From: SM1-50 sp964467345
GTDB lineage: Archaea > Thermoplasmatota > E2 > DHVEG-1
Reading direction: 5' to 3'
Assembly: GCA_964467345.1 (NCBI GenBank)
Contig: CAYXPY010000054.1
Coordinates: forward strand, 1 to 9,240
Length of the DNA: 9,240 bases
Shown here: positions 1 through 5,131 of the stretch, piece after piece
How positions within the stretch are numbered: the stretch's first letter is position 1
Layout: each line of letters opens with the position of its first letter
Notes under the pieces: generated by a model
The model's input: only the letters and a program-made list of their open reading frames with translations
Database searches by the model: none
What the model was told of the DNA's origin: nothing
Position numbers and translations under genes: made by a program

Positions 1-55
1 TTACAATTTTTTCTTTTCCCTCCAGTAAACGTTGTTTCTATCGTTTATTATCAGT

Positions 56-70
56 AATATTTATATTTTA
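56..70 (+). promoter_or_regulatory. TATA-like promoter element of the winged-helix gene
   Basis: An uninterrupted A/T stretch (AATATTTATATTTTA) lies about 50 bases before the ATG at 112. With the usual archaeal spacing of roughly 26 bases from box centre to transcription start, transcription would begin near 89. That would give a short leader carrying the strong AGGGAGG Shine-Dalgarno sequence at 98-104. The assignment rests on composition and spacing only. Confidence 0.4.
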
Positions 71-111
71 GTAATTTATTCAAATTCCTTGCTTATTAGG
101 GAGGCAAAAAC

Positions 112-372
112 ATGATCTTCAAGAAACGGAGGAGTGAATTTGAGATTATTCAGCAACTTCTCTTGCTTTCATTGAAAGGCATAAAAAAAACAAGGCTCAT
201 GTACCAAACCAATATGTGTTATTCTCAGTTTCATGAATATTTGCATTGTTTAATTGAAAAAGAATTTATAGAAAAACGCCTGACCAATCCTCATGGGACC
301 GTGTATTATACAACAGAAAAAGGCAAAAAATTACTAGAAAGCGTGACAATAACCCTTCAACAAGCCAAATGA
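112..372 (+). CDS. Small winged-helix DNA-binding protein (archaeal HTH_45-like)
   Basis: This 86-residue basic protein is almost entirely one winged helix-turn-helix domain. Residues 7-24 form the first helix (R-x-E-F-E-I-I-x-Q-L-L). Residues 25-33 (K-K-T-R-L-M-Y-Q-T) and 34-56 give the helix-turn-recognition helix (N-M-C-Y-S-Q-F ... L-I-E-K-E-F-I-E). Residues 59-76 form the wing, with the characteristic Y-Y-T-T-E-K-G-K-K-L-L-E ending. The pattern G-x-x-K-T-x-x-M-Y ... L ... Y-x-T-T-E-K-G matches the small archaeal winged-helix family often annotated HTH_45, whose members are single-domain and probably dimeric regulators. AGGGAGG at 98-104, seven bases before the ATG, fixes the start. The downstream small protein at 451 is on the same strand and may be co-transcribed. 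No target can be inferred. The family call is confident; the function is only 'DNA-binding regulator'. Confidence 0.85.
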   Translation: MIFKKRRSEFEIIQQLLLLSLKGIKKTRLMYQTNMCYSQFHEYLHCLIEKEFIEKRLTNPHGTVYYTTEKGKKLLESVTITLQQAK

Positions 373-398
373 ACAAACCAGTATTTTTAAACCAACAC

Positions 399-405
399 AG
401 GAGGG
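399..405 (+). promoter_or_regulatory. Strong Shine-Dalgarno sequence not adjacent to a long reading frame
   Basis: AGGAGGG is the best anti-Shine-Dalgarno match in the left part of the window. It lies 46 bases before the ATG of the 50-residue gene at 451. The nearest ATG (416, ten bases downstream) opens a frame of only six codons that ends at 434-436. The site may serve a mini leader peptide or a different start of the small gene, or it may be a remnant of a frameshifted longer start. A T-rich stretch just before it (384-389) could be the weak end signal of the winged-helix transcript or a TATA box. Confidence 0.35.
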
Positions 406-450
406 TTTTAATAGGATGAGTGTATTGTTCTATTGATTTGGGGCGTTTCT

Positions 451-603
451 ATGCTTGAAGGGAAGGTCATCATCAATTTTAGCTATGATGAAAAAAATGA
501 AAAATGCAACTGGGATCTGAAACAGGAGGGGAAAGATACCTTAGACAAGGATGATCTCGTCCAGTTGTTGCAGCATTGCATCGGCGAGCTGATGACAACA
601 TAA
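451..603 (+). CDS. Small acidic protein, 50 residues, unknown function
   Basis: I do not recognise this gene. The frame from ATG 451 to TAA 601-603 has protein-like patterning: M-L-E-G-K-V-I-I-N-F (strand), a turn with D-E-K-N-E, then K-C-N-W-D-L (second strand), and an acidic helix from about residue 30 (L-D-K-D-D-L-V-Q-L-L-Q-H-C-I-G-E-L). This suggests a beta-beta-alpha fold. It has 11 acidic and 6 lysine residues and no signal peptide or membrane segment, so it is probably cytoplasmic. It follows the winged-helix gene after 78 bases and converges on the sulfotransferase gene with a 39-base gap, so it sits in its own coding slot rather than shadowing another gene. The local ribosome site (GGGG at 440-443) is weak, and in-frame TTG 433 is an alternative start. 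Small size keeps the call tentative. Confidence 0.55.
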   Translation: MLEGKVIINFSYDEKNEKCNWDLKQEGKDTLDKDDLVQLLQHCIGELMTT

Positions 604-642
604 CCACCAATGATTTACTGTTTAAAGAAAGGTAAGCCCTGT

Positions 643-2388
643 TTATCGAAAAGAAGGCTCCTGCAGAAACAGCCGCCACTGGAGTATCTTCTGAAGGAAC
701 TGTTGCAGAAGCGGCCATCGTGGGACGACCGTTGGTGGAGACGGTTTCAGGGTTTTCAGATACACCTGGACAACGTCGAAATCCGCTGGGTCGTCACTAT
801 TTTCTACTGTGATAAAACCAGTAAACTCCTTGTTTTTCTCGTTAGGTGCGATGACGGAGACCTGTATTGTGATTGGTCCATCATCGGGAGAAAGACCTTC
901 ACCTGATTGCGGTGAGAACGACCAGGTCCCCCAGGGGATAGACGCGGTGTCAATTTCCCAGTTCAGGGTTGAACCAGGATCCCCGATGTTTTGTATCTGG
1001 AACGTCCCATTGACCGTCTGTTCGAGTTGAACCGATGTCCATGATAGACTCCCTGTGCAATCAAGGTTCGGTCCTTCCGACGGCTCCTCTGGTGGTATAT
1101 ATTCTATTTTGAATACATGGTTCATGAGTGGAGCAGGATACGGATTTTGGTATTGCCAGACCATCGTCCCATCAGGAGTGACTTCAAAAAATCTTCCCTC
1201 GACTCCATTACAAATCAGGGTGTCCCCGGTCTTCAGGCGTTCTGCTCCTGAGATGCCTTGTGAATAGAAACTGGATGGGGGGGTTCCAAGATAGGTCCAG
1301 TACAGGGTTTCAGGCCCATAGGCAGAACCTTGTGTAAGAGAATAGATCCCATTCTCATTGACAGGTGGGACGATTTCATCGACGGAAGAGTAGCTGCCTG
1401 AGGGACGATCGACACCATTATTGAAGACAAGGATGTTTCCTGCCCCAGGGCAATCCTTCTCAATCCAGGATGCGTCATGTTGGCTGAAGAGTTTCTGATC
1501 AGCGCTGGTTCCTCTTTTATAGGCCGCTGGGTTCCCCCAGCGATATAACAGATCACCACCCTTCCCGCTCGTTCCTCCGGTATGTCCTGCTGCTTGTTGT
1601 GTTGTGGTGCTATGGTCAATGACCCAGATTTCATTGAAATTACGAACGCTGAGGAGAATCTGGTCAAAATCCTCGTGATAATCTATGGAGTTTGTATGAA
1701 GCCAATCTGCTTTTACGAGTTCTCCGCCATAGTTGATATCAATGAGCTCCGGGTGTTGATCAACGTTTCCGTAGTTTGCTTTCGCAGAATCATATTCCTG
1801 TATTAGATGGTCCCAGGAATGCCATTCCCAGACGATACTTCCGGTCGTCTGACCGGTTTGTTTGACTTCGATGATATGCGAGGGCATGAAACTATCACCT
1901 AAAATAGTGGTTGGGTCTCGACCTGCGGCGATCGCTTCAGTGGTTGTTCTTGTCTCCCAGGCAATCATCAGCACATTCCCATTGGGTAAAATCTCAATGT
2001 CATGATGACTTAGATCACCAAACGTGTCATATCGGTAATCCCAGGTAATCGTCCCGTCCCACAGCATCTTTTGAAGACCTCCTCCGGAGCCGCCGAACCC
2101 GAACTCTTTGGTCTTAATCGTGCGAAGGATGGTTCCATCCCCTAACCAATAGACCGCTTCCCCGGGGAAATAGATGCTTTCCCAGGTATGGTTCACTTGA
2201 CCGGTATAGTCAATCAAATACGTCGTCATCCCATACATCGGGGCAAAGAGTATCTGTCCGGTAAGCATCTGTGATTGTTCATTTGATTTACTTTCAAGTC
2301 GCATTGATGATAGGGGGCTTACGCATGTCCCAAGGAATACAAGACTCAAAATAAGCACAACTATCTGGAATTTCCATTGTTTCTTCAT
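643..2388 (-). CDS. Secreted arylsulfate sulfotransferase-like beta-propeller enzyme with C-terminal beta-sandwich domain
   Basis: This 581-residue protein is predicted to transfer sulfuryl groups between phenolic esters and acceptors outside the membrane. It starts with a Sec signal segment (basic residues 1-6, hydrophobic 8-20). The propeller region (about 42-432) has repeated blades such as L-P-N-G-N-V-L (134-140), L-K-T-G-D-T-L-I-C (385-393) and V-T-P-D-G-T-M-V-W-Q-Y (403-413), typical of arylsulfotransferase families (PF05935/PF14269). Catalytic candidates are H128/H129, H231 in D-W-L-H-T-N, R249 in S-V-R-N and H304 in Q-H-D. The H231-R249 spacing of 18 equals that of His356-Arg374 in E. 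coli AssT as I recall it. Residues 437-547 form an added Ig/BACON-like beta-sandwich, followed by a Pro linker and an amphipathic tail. The start is M at 2388 because AAAGGGGGT lies directly upstream; the frame extends to 2418 without support. The natural substrate is unknown, and a non-catalytic propeller remains possible. Confidence 0.85.
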   Translation of the reverse strand: MKKQWKFQIVVLILSLVFLGTCVSPLSSMRLESKSNEQSQMLTGQILFAPMYGMTTYLIDYTGQVNHTWESIYFPGEAVYWLGDGTILRTIKTKEFGFGGSGGGLQKMLWDGTITWDYRYDTFGDLSHHDIEILPNGNVLMIAWETRTTTEAIAAGRDPTTILGDSFMPSHIIEVKQTGQTTGSIVWEWHSWDHLIQEYDSAKANYGNVDQHPELIDINYGGELVKADWLHTNSIDYHEDFDQILLSVRNFNEIWVIDHSTTTQQAAGHTGGTSGKGGDLLYRWGNPAAYKRGTSADQKLFSQHDASWIEKDCPGAGNILVFNNGVDRPSGSYSSVDEIVPPVNENGIYSLTQGSAYGPETLYWTYLGTPPSSFYSQGISGAERLKTGDTLICNGVEGRFFEVTPDGTMVWQYQNPYPAPLMNHVFKIEYIPPEEPSEGPNLDCTGSLSWTSVQLEQTVNGTFQIQNIGDPGSTLNWEIDTASIPWGTWSFSPQSGEGLSPDDGPITIQVSVIAPNEKNKEFTGFITVENSDDPADFDVVQVYLKTLKPSPPTVVPRWPLLQQFLQKILQWRLFLQEPSFR

Positions 2389-2391
2389 AAT

Positions 2392-2400
2392 ACCCCCTTT
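2392..2400 (-). promoter_or_regulatory. Ribosome binding site deciding the sulfotransferase start
   Basis: On the minus strand AAAGGGGGT precedes the ATG at 2388 by three bases. It lies inside the reading frame that opens at 2418, so it favours the internal methionine followed by K-K-Q-W-K. That choice also gives a normal basic n-region to the signal peptide. Confidence 0.6.
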
Positions 2401-2420
2401 GTTATATGACGCCATCATAC

Positions 2421-2430
2421 ATAATATTTT
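2421..2430 (-). promoter_or_regulatory. TATA-like box of the sulfotransferase gene
   Basis: The minus strand reads AAAATATTAT here. Its centre is about 26 bases before position 2400, which would place the transcript start just ahead of the AAAGGGGGT ribosome site and give a leader of about a dozen bases. The phased repeats at 2531-2576 lie about 100 bases further upstream. Confidence 0.45.
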
Positions 2431-2524
2431 CTATCTTCTATTATTATTACGATTAGGACGGTTTTTCCTTTGTTATTCTCTTTTCTTTTACTAAAACGAA
2501 CTGGAAGTGTTATAAGAAACACGG

Positions 2525-2576
2525 TGAATGTGAATTTATTAACATTGAACTAACATTCAGTATGAATGTATTAACA
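2525..2576. repeat. Helically phased short repeats with an embedded dyad, candidate operator
   Basis: Two near-identical 14-mers, TGAATTTATTAACA (2531-2544) and TGAATGTATTAACA (2563-2576), differ at one base and are spaced 32 bases start to start. A [TC]TAACA half-site occurs at 2539, 2550 and 2571, i.e. at offsets of 11 and 21 bases, close to one and two helical turns. ACATTCA-GTA-TGAATGT (2553-2569) is a perfect 7-base inverted repeat. A further TGAATG is at 2525. The cluster lies in the space between the terminator of the 2671-3735 gene and the promoter of the sulfotransferase gene. It is therefore best read as a multimeric regulator site for the latter; that role is inference. Confidence 0.4.
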
Positions 2577-2584
2577 ATAAATCA

Positions 2585-2621
2585 AAGAAAAAAAGTATTA
2601 TCGGTAATACTATTGTTTCTT
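2585..2621 (-). terminator. Hairpin plus T-tract terminator of the nine-sequon secreted protein gene
   Basis: Read on the minus strand, AGTATTA-CCGA-TAATACT makes a 7-bp stem with a four-base loop, followed directly by a run of T (complement of the A-run 2588-2594). A second outer arm pair, AAGAAA (2585-2590) with TTTCTT (2616-2621), can extend the stem. It sits 50-90 bases after the stop codon at 2671, the right place to end that transcript, and before the sulfotransferase promoter. Archaeal termination depends chiefly on the T-tract; the hairpin is a bonus. Confidence 0.55.
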
Positions 2622-2670
2622 CCTGCTTTTGTTTTAATCACAAATCAGTTTCCCGCATCCTTTTCATTTT

Positions 2671-3735
2671 TTAGGAGTAGGAATGGGCGATGAGCTCTGC
2701 GTTGAGATCTGTGATGAATGGAAGGATGTCGTTGAATCTGCCAGATGCTTTGATGATCATGCCTGCATCAGGTGCATAATACAAAAGACCGATGCCATCT
2801 GCCACTGAGATATTATATACAGAGAAGGTCCCTGCTGGGACGCTGAGTGTTTCAGTAACAAGACAAGAGAAGATGGACTCAAGCATCGGTATTTCGATGA
2901 TGCTGAGGTTTAAGAGAAGGTCAAGGGCGGGTCCGATTTTTACGACTGGGAGGATATCGGGGTTAGCAAGAAAATCAGAGATGGTTTGTACCATCAGGGG
3001 GTCGATTCCAAGCAACGGGGCGATTCTTTCAACTAACGTCCAATGATTTCGTAAAAAATTATTCACATGGTACAGGATGGTCAACCAGATCGATTTGATG
3101 GTGCCGTCAACGCTTATATTTGTTGCAGGCAGGCTCCAGTTCATGCTGTCGTTTAAAGGGAATTCAATGACTGAGTAGGGGACCGTACTTTCAATAATGG
3201 TATCGATCGTTGCAGGAATTGGTATGGTTGGAAGTGGAAATTCAAGGGAAAGGAGTTGATTGAATTTCACTTTAAGAGTACCCGTTAATTGTATATTGCC
3301 TTGTTGTATGCCTAGGTTTGATTGGTTGAAAACGATACTACCGGTCAGCTGTGCTTCCGGTAATGTGACAACCATATCAATCGGGCCATCATCTGATATG
3401 TAATACAAGGTTCCGTCACCATGAAGAATCGCGTTCAGTGAAATGACATACGTATCCCCGGAATCGTCAGTGACAGACAGGGTGATATTGTCTGTGTTTA
3501 ATGTCATATGAAATTCATTGGTTGTATTTTCATCTTCATAGTCAATTTTTATAGTATCGATGCGGAAACTCCAGTAGTCTCCTGTTTCCCATTCTGGTGC
3601 CGTGACATTGGACCGGATGTTTGTTTGTTGTTTTTGTATTTTGTTGGTAGTATCAATGGGTGTGTGTTCTGCGATGGTAAAAAAGGTAGTAAGCAGCATA
3701 AGACCAATCGCGATAGCAATCCAGTGTATTTTCAT
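2671..3735 (-). CDS. Secreted, sequon-rich protein of unknown function
   Basis: This 354-residue protein has a Sec signal peptide (hydrophobic 4-21, cleavage probably after about 22) and no further obvious anchor, so it should be released or surface-associated. A first segment begins A-P-E-W-E-T-G-D-Y-W-S-F (46-57) and the C-terminal segment holds S-V-P-A-G-T-F-S-V-Y-N-I (298-309) and Y-Y-A-P-D-A-G-M-I-I-K-A-S-G (319-332). These phrases recur in archaeal secreted proteins with a lipoprotein-carrier- or DUF3108-like beta fold, but I cannot name the family. Nine N-x-S/T sequons (N43, 70, 83, 137, 195, 199, 206, 276, 308) point to heavy N-glycosylation. Residues 215-290 are unusually hydrophobic and may form a lipid-binding or buried helical part. 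There is a single Cys (291). The start is supported by GGGAAGG at 3741-3747, five bases before the ATG. It has its own promoter and terminator, so it is probably monocistronic. Confidence 0.8.
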   Translation of the reverse strand: MKIHWIAIAIGLMLLTTFFTIAEHTPIDTTNKIQKQQTNIRSNVTAPEWETGDYWSFRIDTIKIDYEDENTTNEFHMTLNTDNITLSVTDDSGDTYVISLNAILHGDGTLYYISDDGPIDMVVTLPEAQLTGSIVFNQSNLGIQQGNIQLTGTLKVKFNQLLSLEFPLPTIPIPATIDTIIESTVPYSVIEFPLNDSMNWSLPATNISVDGTIKSIWLTILYHVNNFLRNHWTLVERIAPLLGIDPLMVQTISDFLANPDILPVVKIGPALDLLLNLSIIEIPMLESIFSCLVTETLSVPAGTFSVYNISVADGIGLLYYAPDAGMIIKASGRFNDILPFITDLNAELIAHSYS

Positions 3736-3790
3736 TTCAACCTTCCCTCTTAAATTGACTCAATTCCAGAAGTCGTATGGTAGTAGGACA

Positions 3791-3800
3791 ATTTATATGT
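3791..3800 (-). promoter_or_regulatory. TATA-like box of the sequon-rich secreted protein gene
   Basis: The minus strand reads ACATATAAAT, close to the archaeal TATA consensus, about 60 bases before the ATG at 3735. The predicted transcript start near 3769 gives a leader of about 34 bases that contains the GGGAAGG ribosome site. A second A/T box (TTATAAAATA, about 3811-3822) slightly upstream is a weaker alternative. Confidence 0.45.
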
Positions 3801-3905
3801 TTCTTTTATGTTTTATTTTATAACATGTGTTCCTAATATTCATAATTATTATGCCTATTTCAGAACTAATGTAATACGTTCATTCCGCGAAAAAAGATAC
3901 AGCTT

Positions 3906-3925
3906 CAAGAAATTTCCCTTTCTTG
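3906..3925. repeat. Perfect 7-base inverted repeat in the divergent intergenic region
   Basis: CAAGAAA (3906-3912) and TTTCTTG (3919-3925) are separated by six bases. With a two-base bulge the arms extend by TTC/GAA on each side. The element lies about 75 bases before the transporter's predicted transcript start and about 110 bases beyond the TATA box of the divergent secreted-protein gene. It could be an operator or a fortuitous hairpin. Apart from this and the two promoters, the 264 bases between 3736 and 3999 show no gene. Confidence 0.25.
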
Positions 3926-3966
3926 TGAACAGATACTTCTCTTTGCCTTGACGATCACCACACCTT

Positions 3967-3975
3967 CTTATAATA
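3967..3975 (+). promoter_or_regulatory. TATA-like box giving a nearly leaderless transporter mRNA
   Basis: CTTATAATA is centred about 29 bases before the ATG at 4000, so transcription should start at or within a few bases of the start codon. No Shine-Dalgarno sequence precedes that ATG, which fits leaderless translation, common in archaea. Confidence 0.5.
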
Positions 3976-3999
3976 CGTCATGTTTCGTTATCCTGCCAT

Positions 4000-4626
4000 A
4001 TGGACCTAGCTGGATTTATCCTCACCGTCATTGCGCTCACCGCCTCCGGAGCACTCGCCCCCGGTCCCTTATTCATCCAGACGATAACCCAAGGGACGAA
4101 GACCGGCGCCCGCAGTGGCCTGATCTTCTCCCTTGCCCATACGCTTGTCGAATTCTCAGTCATCATGCTTCTTGCCTTCGGGCTTCTTGCCGTACGAAAC
4201 GAACCATTCATCCGCGATGGCATCGGCCTGCTTGGTGGGACCGTCCTTATTGTCTTTGGGGTGTACCAAATCAAGGATTCCTTTCAGAAAAAGCAGATGG
4301 AATGCACACCAGCACCCTCCACCCATCGTCTTTTTTTCATCGGAGTTGTCTTCACCGCCCTCAACCCGTATTTCATCATCTGGTGGCTGACGGTCGGATC
4401 AAACCTCATTCTGCTTGCACTGGAGCTTGCCGCACTGGCTGGTGTGATATTCATGTTTCTCTGCCATGTATGGATGGATTATGTCTGGCTCACCACTGTT
4501 GCCTATCTCTCAAAGAAAGGAGTCAACGCCCTGGGGTCACGATGGTACCGTGCATTGATCGGAGCCTTTGGCATCGTCCTTATCTATTTTGGTGTCATGT
4601 TTCTAGGTGATGTCATCGCCTGGTGA
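4000..4626 (+). CDS. LysE/RhtB-family small-molecule exporter
   Basis: This 208-residue membrane protein has about six hydrophobic segments (near 3-27, 40-64, 74-92, 111-138, 138-170 and 184-206). The diagnostic N-terminal block of the LysE/RhtB superfamily is present: A-S-G-A-L-A-P-G-P-L-F-I (15-26) followed by G-T-K-T-G-A-R-S-G (32-40). The conserved L-N-P-Y-F-I-I-W-W lies at 121-129. Family members export amino acids or related small metabolites by proton antiport. The length equals that of typical members, and nothing is missing. The ATG at 4000 is chosen because it starts directly at the first helix and sits at the expected transcript start; no in-frame upstream start exists nearby. The gene is less A/T-rich than its flanks, like the acylase gene. 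It is flanked by minus-strand genes on both sides, so it stands alone. The substrate cannot be read from sequence. Confidence 0.85.
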   Translation: MDLAGFILTVIALTASGALAPGPLFIQTITQGTKTGARSGLIFSLAHTLVEFSVIMLLAFGLLAVRNEPFIRDGIGLLGGTVLIVFGVYQIKDSFQKKQMECTPAPSTHRLFFIGVVFTALNPYFIIWWLTVGSNLILLALELAALAGVIFMFLCHVWMDYVWLTTVAYLSKKGVNALGSRWYRALIGAFGIVLIYFGVMFLGDVIAW

Positions 4627-4633
4627 AGAGACG

Positions 4634-4657
4634 AAAAAAACTCTCTGTCAAAAAAAA
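4634..4657 (-). terminator. Double T-tract terminator of the lipoprotein gene
   Basis: The minus strand carries runs of eight T (4657-4650) and seven T (4640-4634) separated by GACAGAGAG, about 30-50 bases after the lipoprotein stop codon at 4684. Consecutive T-tracts are the usual archaeal termination signal. The same 57-base gap separates this gene from the convergent transporter gene, for which no T-tract is visible on the + strand. Confidence 0.4.
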
Positions 4658-4683
4658 GATTTCCTCCGAACCGCTTCCTGCAT

Positions 4684-4995
4684 CTAGTGTTTCGTATATA
4701 GAATAGAATACCCAAATGTCTTTGAAAGCAACAACGTCTGATCATTATCAGAGAACCAGTAGTTATAATAATACGTGAGAGCCAGGTCCGGGAGCTGTAT
4801 GGTGAGTTTATTGTCCTGAAGCATCCACGTCCCCGGTTCACCCCCGTAGAGACAAGACCCCTCTGCAGAAAACTCAATCAACGCAGGATAGGCGGTCTCA
4901 TTTTTCCAGCTACCAATGAATTTGGGTGAATCATCACTTGCTTGAGTACGCAGTTCTTCACATCCACTTAATGCCACAAGAAGAACACTTAACAC
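4684..4995 (-). CDS. Small predicted lipoprotein with a lipocalin-like/DUF5640-type beta domain
   Basis: From GTG 4995 the product has 103 residues. A hydrophobic stretch ends in the lipobox L-S-G-C (9-12), predicting a diacylglyceryl-anchored protein outside the membrane. The mature part has the pattern F-I-G-S-W-K-N-E (26-33), I-E-F-S-A-E-G-S-C (40-48), G-T-W-M-L-Q-D-N-K-L-T-I (55-66) and L-L-L-S-K-T-F-G (88-95). This is a short up-down beta sheet seen in small 'cost of structure' lipoproteins resembling DUF5640/lipocalin-like domains; I am only moderately sure of the family. The start is doubtful: GTG leaves only 11 residues before the Cys and no basic n-region. The open frame reaches back to about 5061 and includes G-K-I-A-G-S-I-V-V, which would complete a normal lipoprotein signal, but it offers no ATG, GTG or TTG. 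See the ribosome site at 5026-5035. Confidence 0.7.
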   Translation of the reverse strand: MLSVLLVALSGCEELRTQASDDSPKFIGSWKNETAYPALIEFSAEGSCLYGGEPGTWMLQDNKLTIQLPDLALTYYYNYWFSDNDQTLLLSKTFGYSILYTKH

Positions 4996-5025
4996 GACGA
5001 TGCTTCCAGCTATTTTTCCGATGGT

Positions 5026-5035
5026 CCCTCTCTCC
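5026..5035 (-). promoter_or_regulatory. Ribosome binding site pointing to a non-standard lipoprotein start
   Basis: The minus strand reads GGAGAGAGGG. The codon nine bases after its GGAG core is ATC (5022-5020), in frame with the lipoprotein and nine codons before the GTG at 4995. Starting there would yield a 21-residue lipoprotein signal peptide with a lysine at position 3. Either ATC/ATA is used as start, the ATG was lost by mutation, or this purine run is not used and GTG 4995 is read from the weaker GGAAG. Confidence 0.35.
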
Positions 5036-5060
5036 GTTGTTACTTTGAGAATGGTTCTGT

Positions 5061-5070
5061 GTTATAAAAA
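5061..5070 (-). promoter_or_regulatory. TATA-like box of the lipoprotein gene, overlapping the upstream gene's T-tract
   Basis: The minus strand reads TTTTTATAAC. Its centre is about 26 bases before 5040, so the transcript would begin just ahead of the GGAGAGAGGG ribosome site. The T-run that forms the left half of the box also follows the hairpin at 5081-5108. Confidence 0.45.
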
Positions 5071-5080
5071 AATATTGCCC

Positions 5081-5108
5081 CCCCTCTTTTTATGATTTTT
5101 AAGAGGGG
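5081..5108 (-). terminator. Hairpin terminator of the zinc-ribbon gene
   Basis: CCCCTCTT (5081-5088) and AAGAGGGG (5101-5108) are perfect 8-base arms around a 12-base A/T-rich loop. The hairpin lies 24 bases after the zinc-ribbon stop codon. On the minus strand it is followed by GGGGCAATA and a run of seven T. The T-run is some distance from the stem, so it is not a textbook intrinsic terminator. Confidence 0.45.
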
Positions 5109-5131
5109 AGTTTCTTTCGTAGTTCCTCAGC

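Noticed and set aside
1..25. GGAGG on the minus strand near the left edge, suggesting the start of a divergent gene
   Set aside because: No start codon occurs at a suitable distance within the window; TTG there is followed at once by a stop.
479..718. A 79-residue minus-strand frame at the end of the sulfotransferase gene, possibly a frameshifted continuation
   Set aside because: It covers the 50-residue + strand gene and the sulfotransferase 3' end; its composition is not protein-like, and the sulfotransferase frame itself ends plausibly.
1233..1667. A 144-residue minus-strand frame inside the sulfotransferase gene
   Set aside because: It is an alternative frame of a well-supported enzyme on the same strand, with no recognisable domain.
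2389..2418. Upstream start of the sulfotransferase (M-M-A-S-Y-N-K-G-G-I extension)
   Set aside because: The extension overlaps the ribosome site AAAGGGGGT and the predicted leader, and it weakens the signal peptide.
2508..2523. GTGTT/AACAC inverted repeat
   Set aside because: Five-base arms in A/T-rich DNA are expected by chance, and it is not aligned with any gene end or promoter.
3948..4610. A 220-residue + strand frame overlapping the exporter gene
   Set aside because: The composition is Cys/His/Arg/Pro/Ser-rich without domain pattern, and it lies in another frame of the clearly recognisable LysE-type gene.
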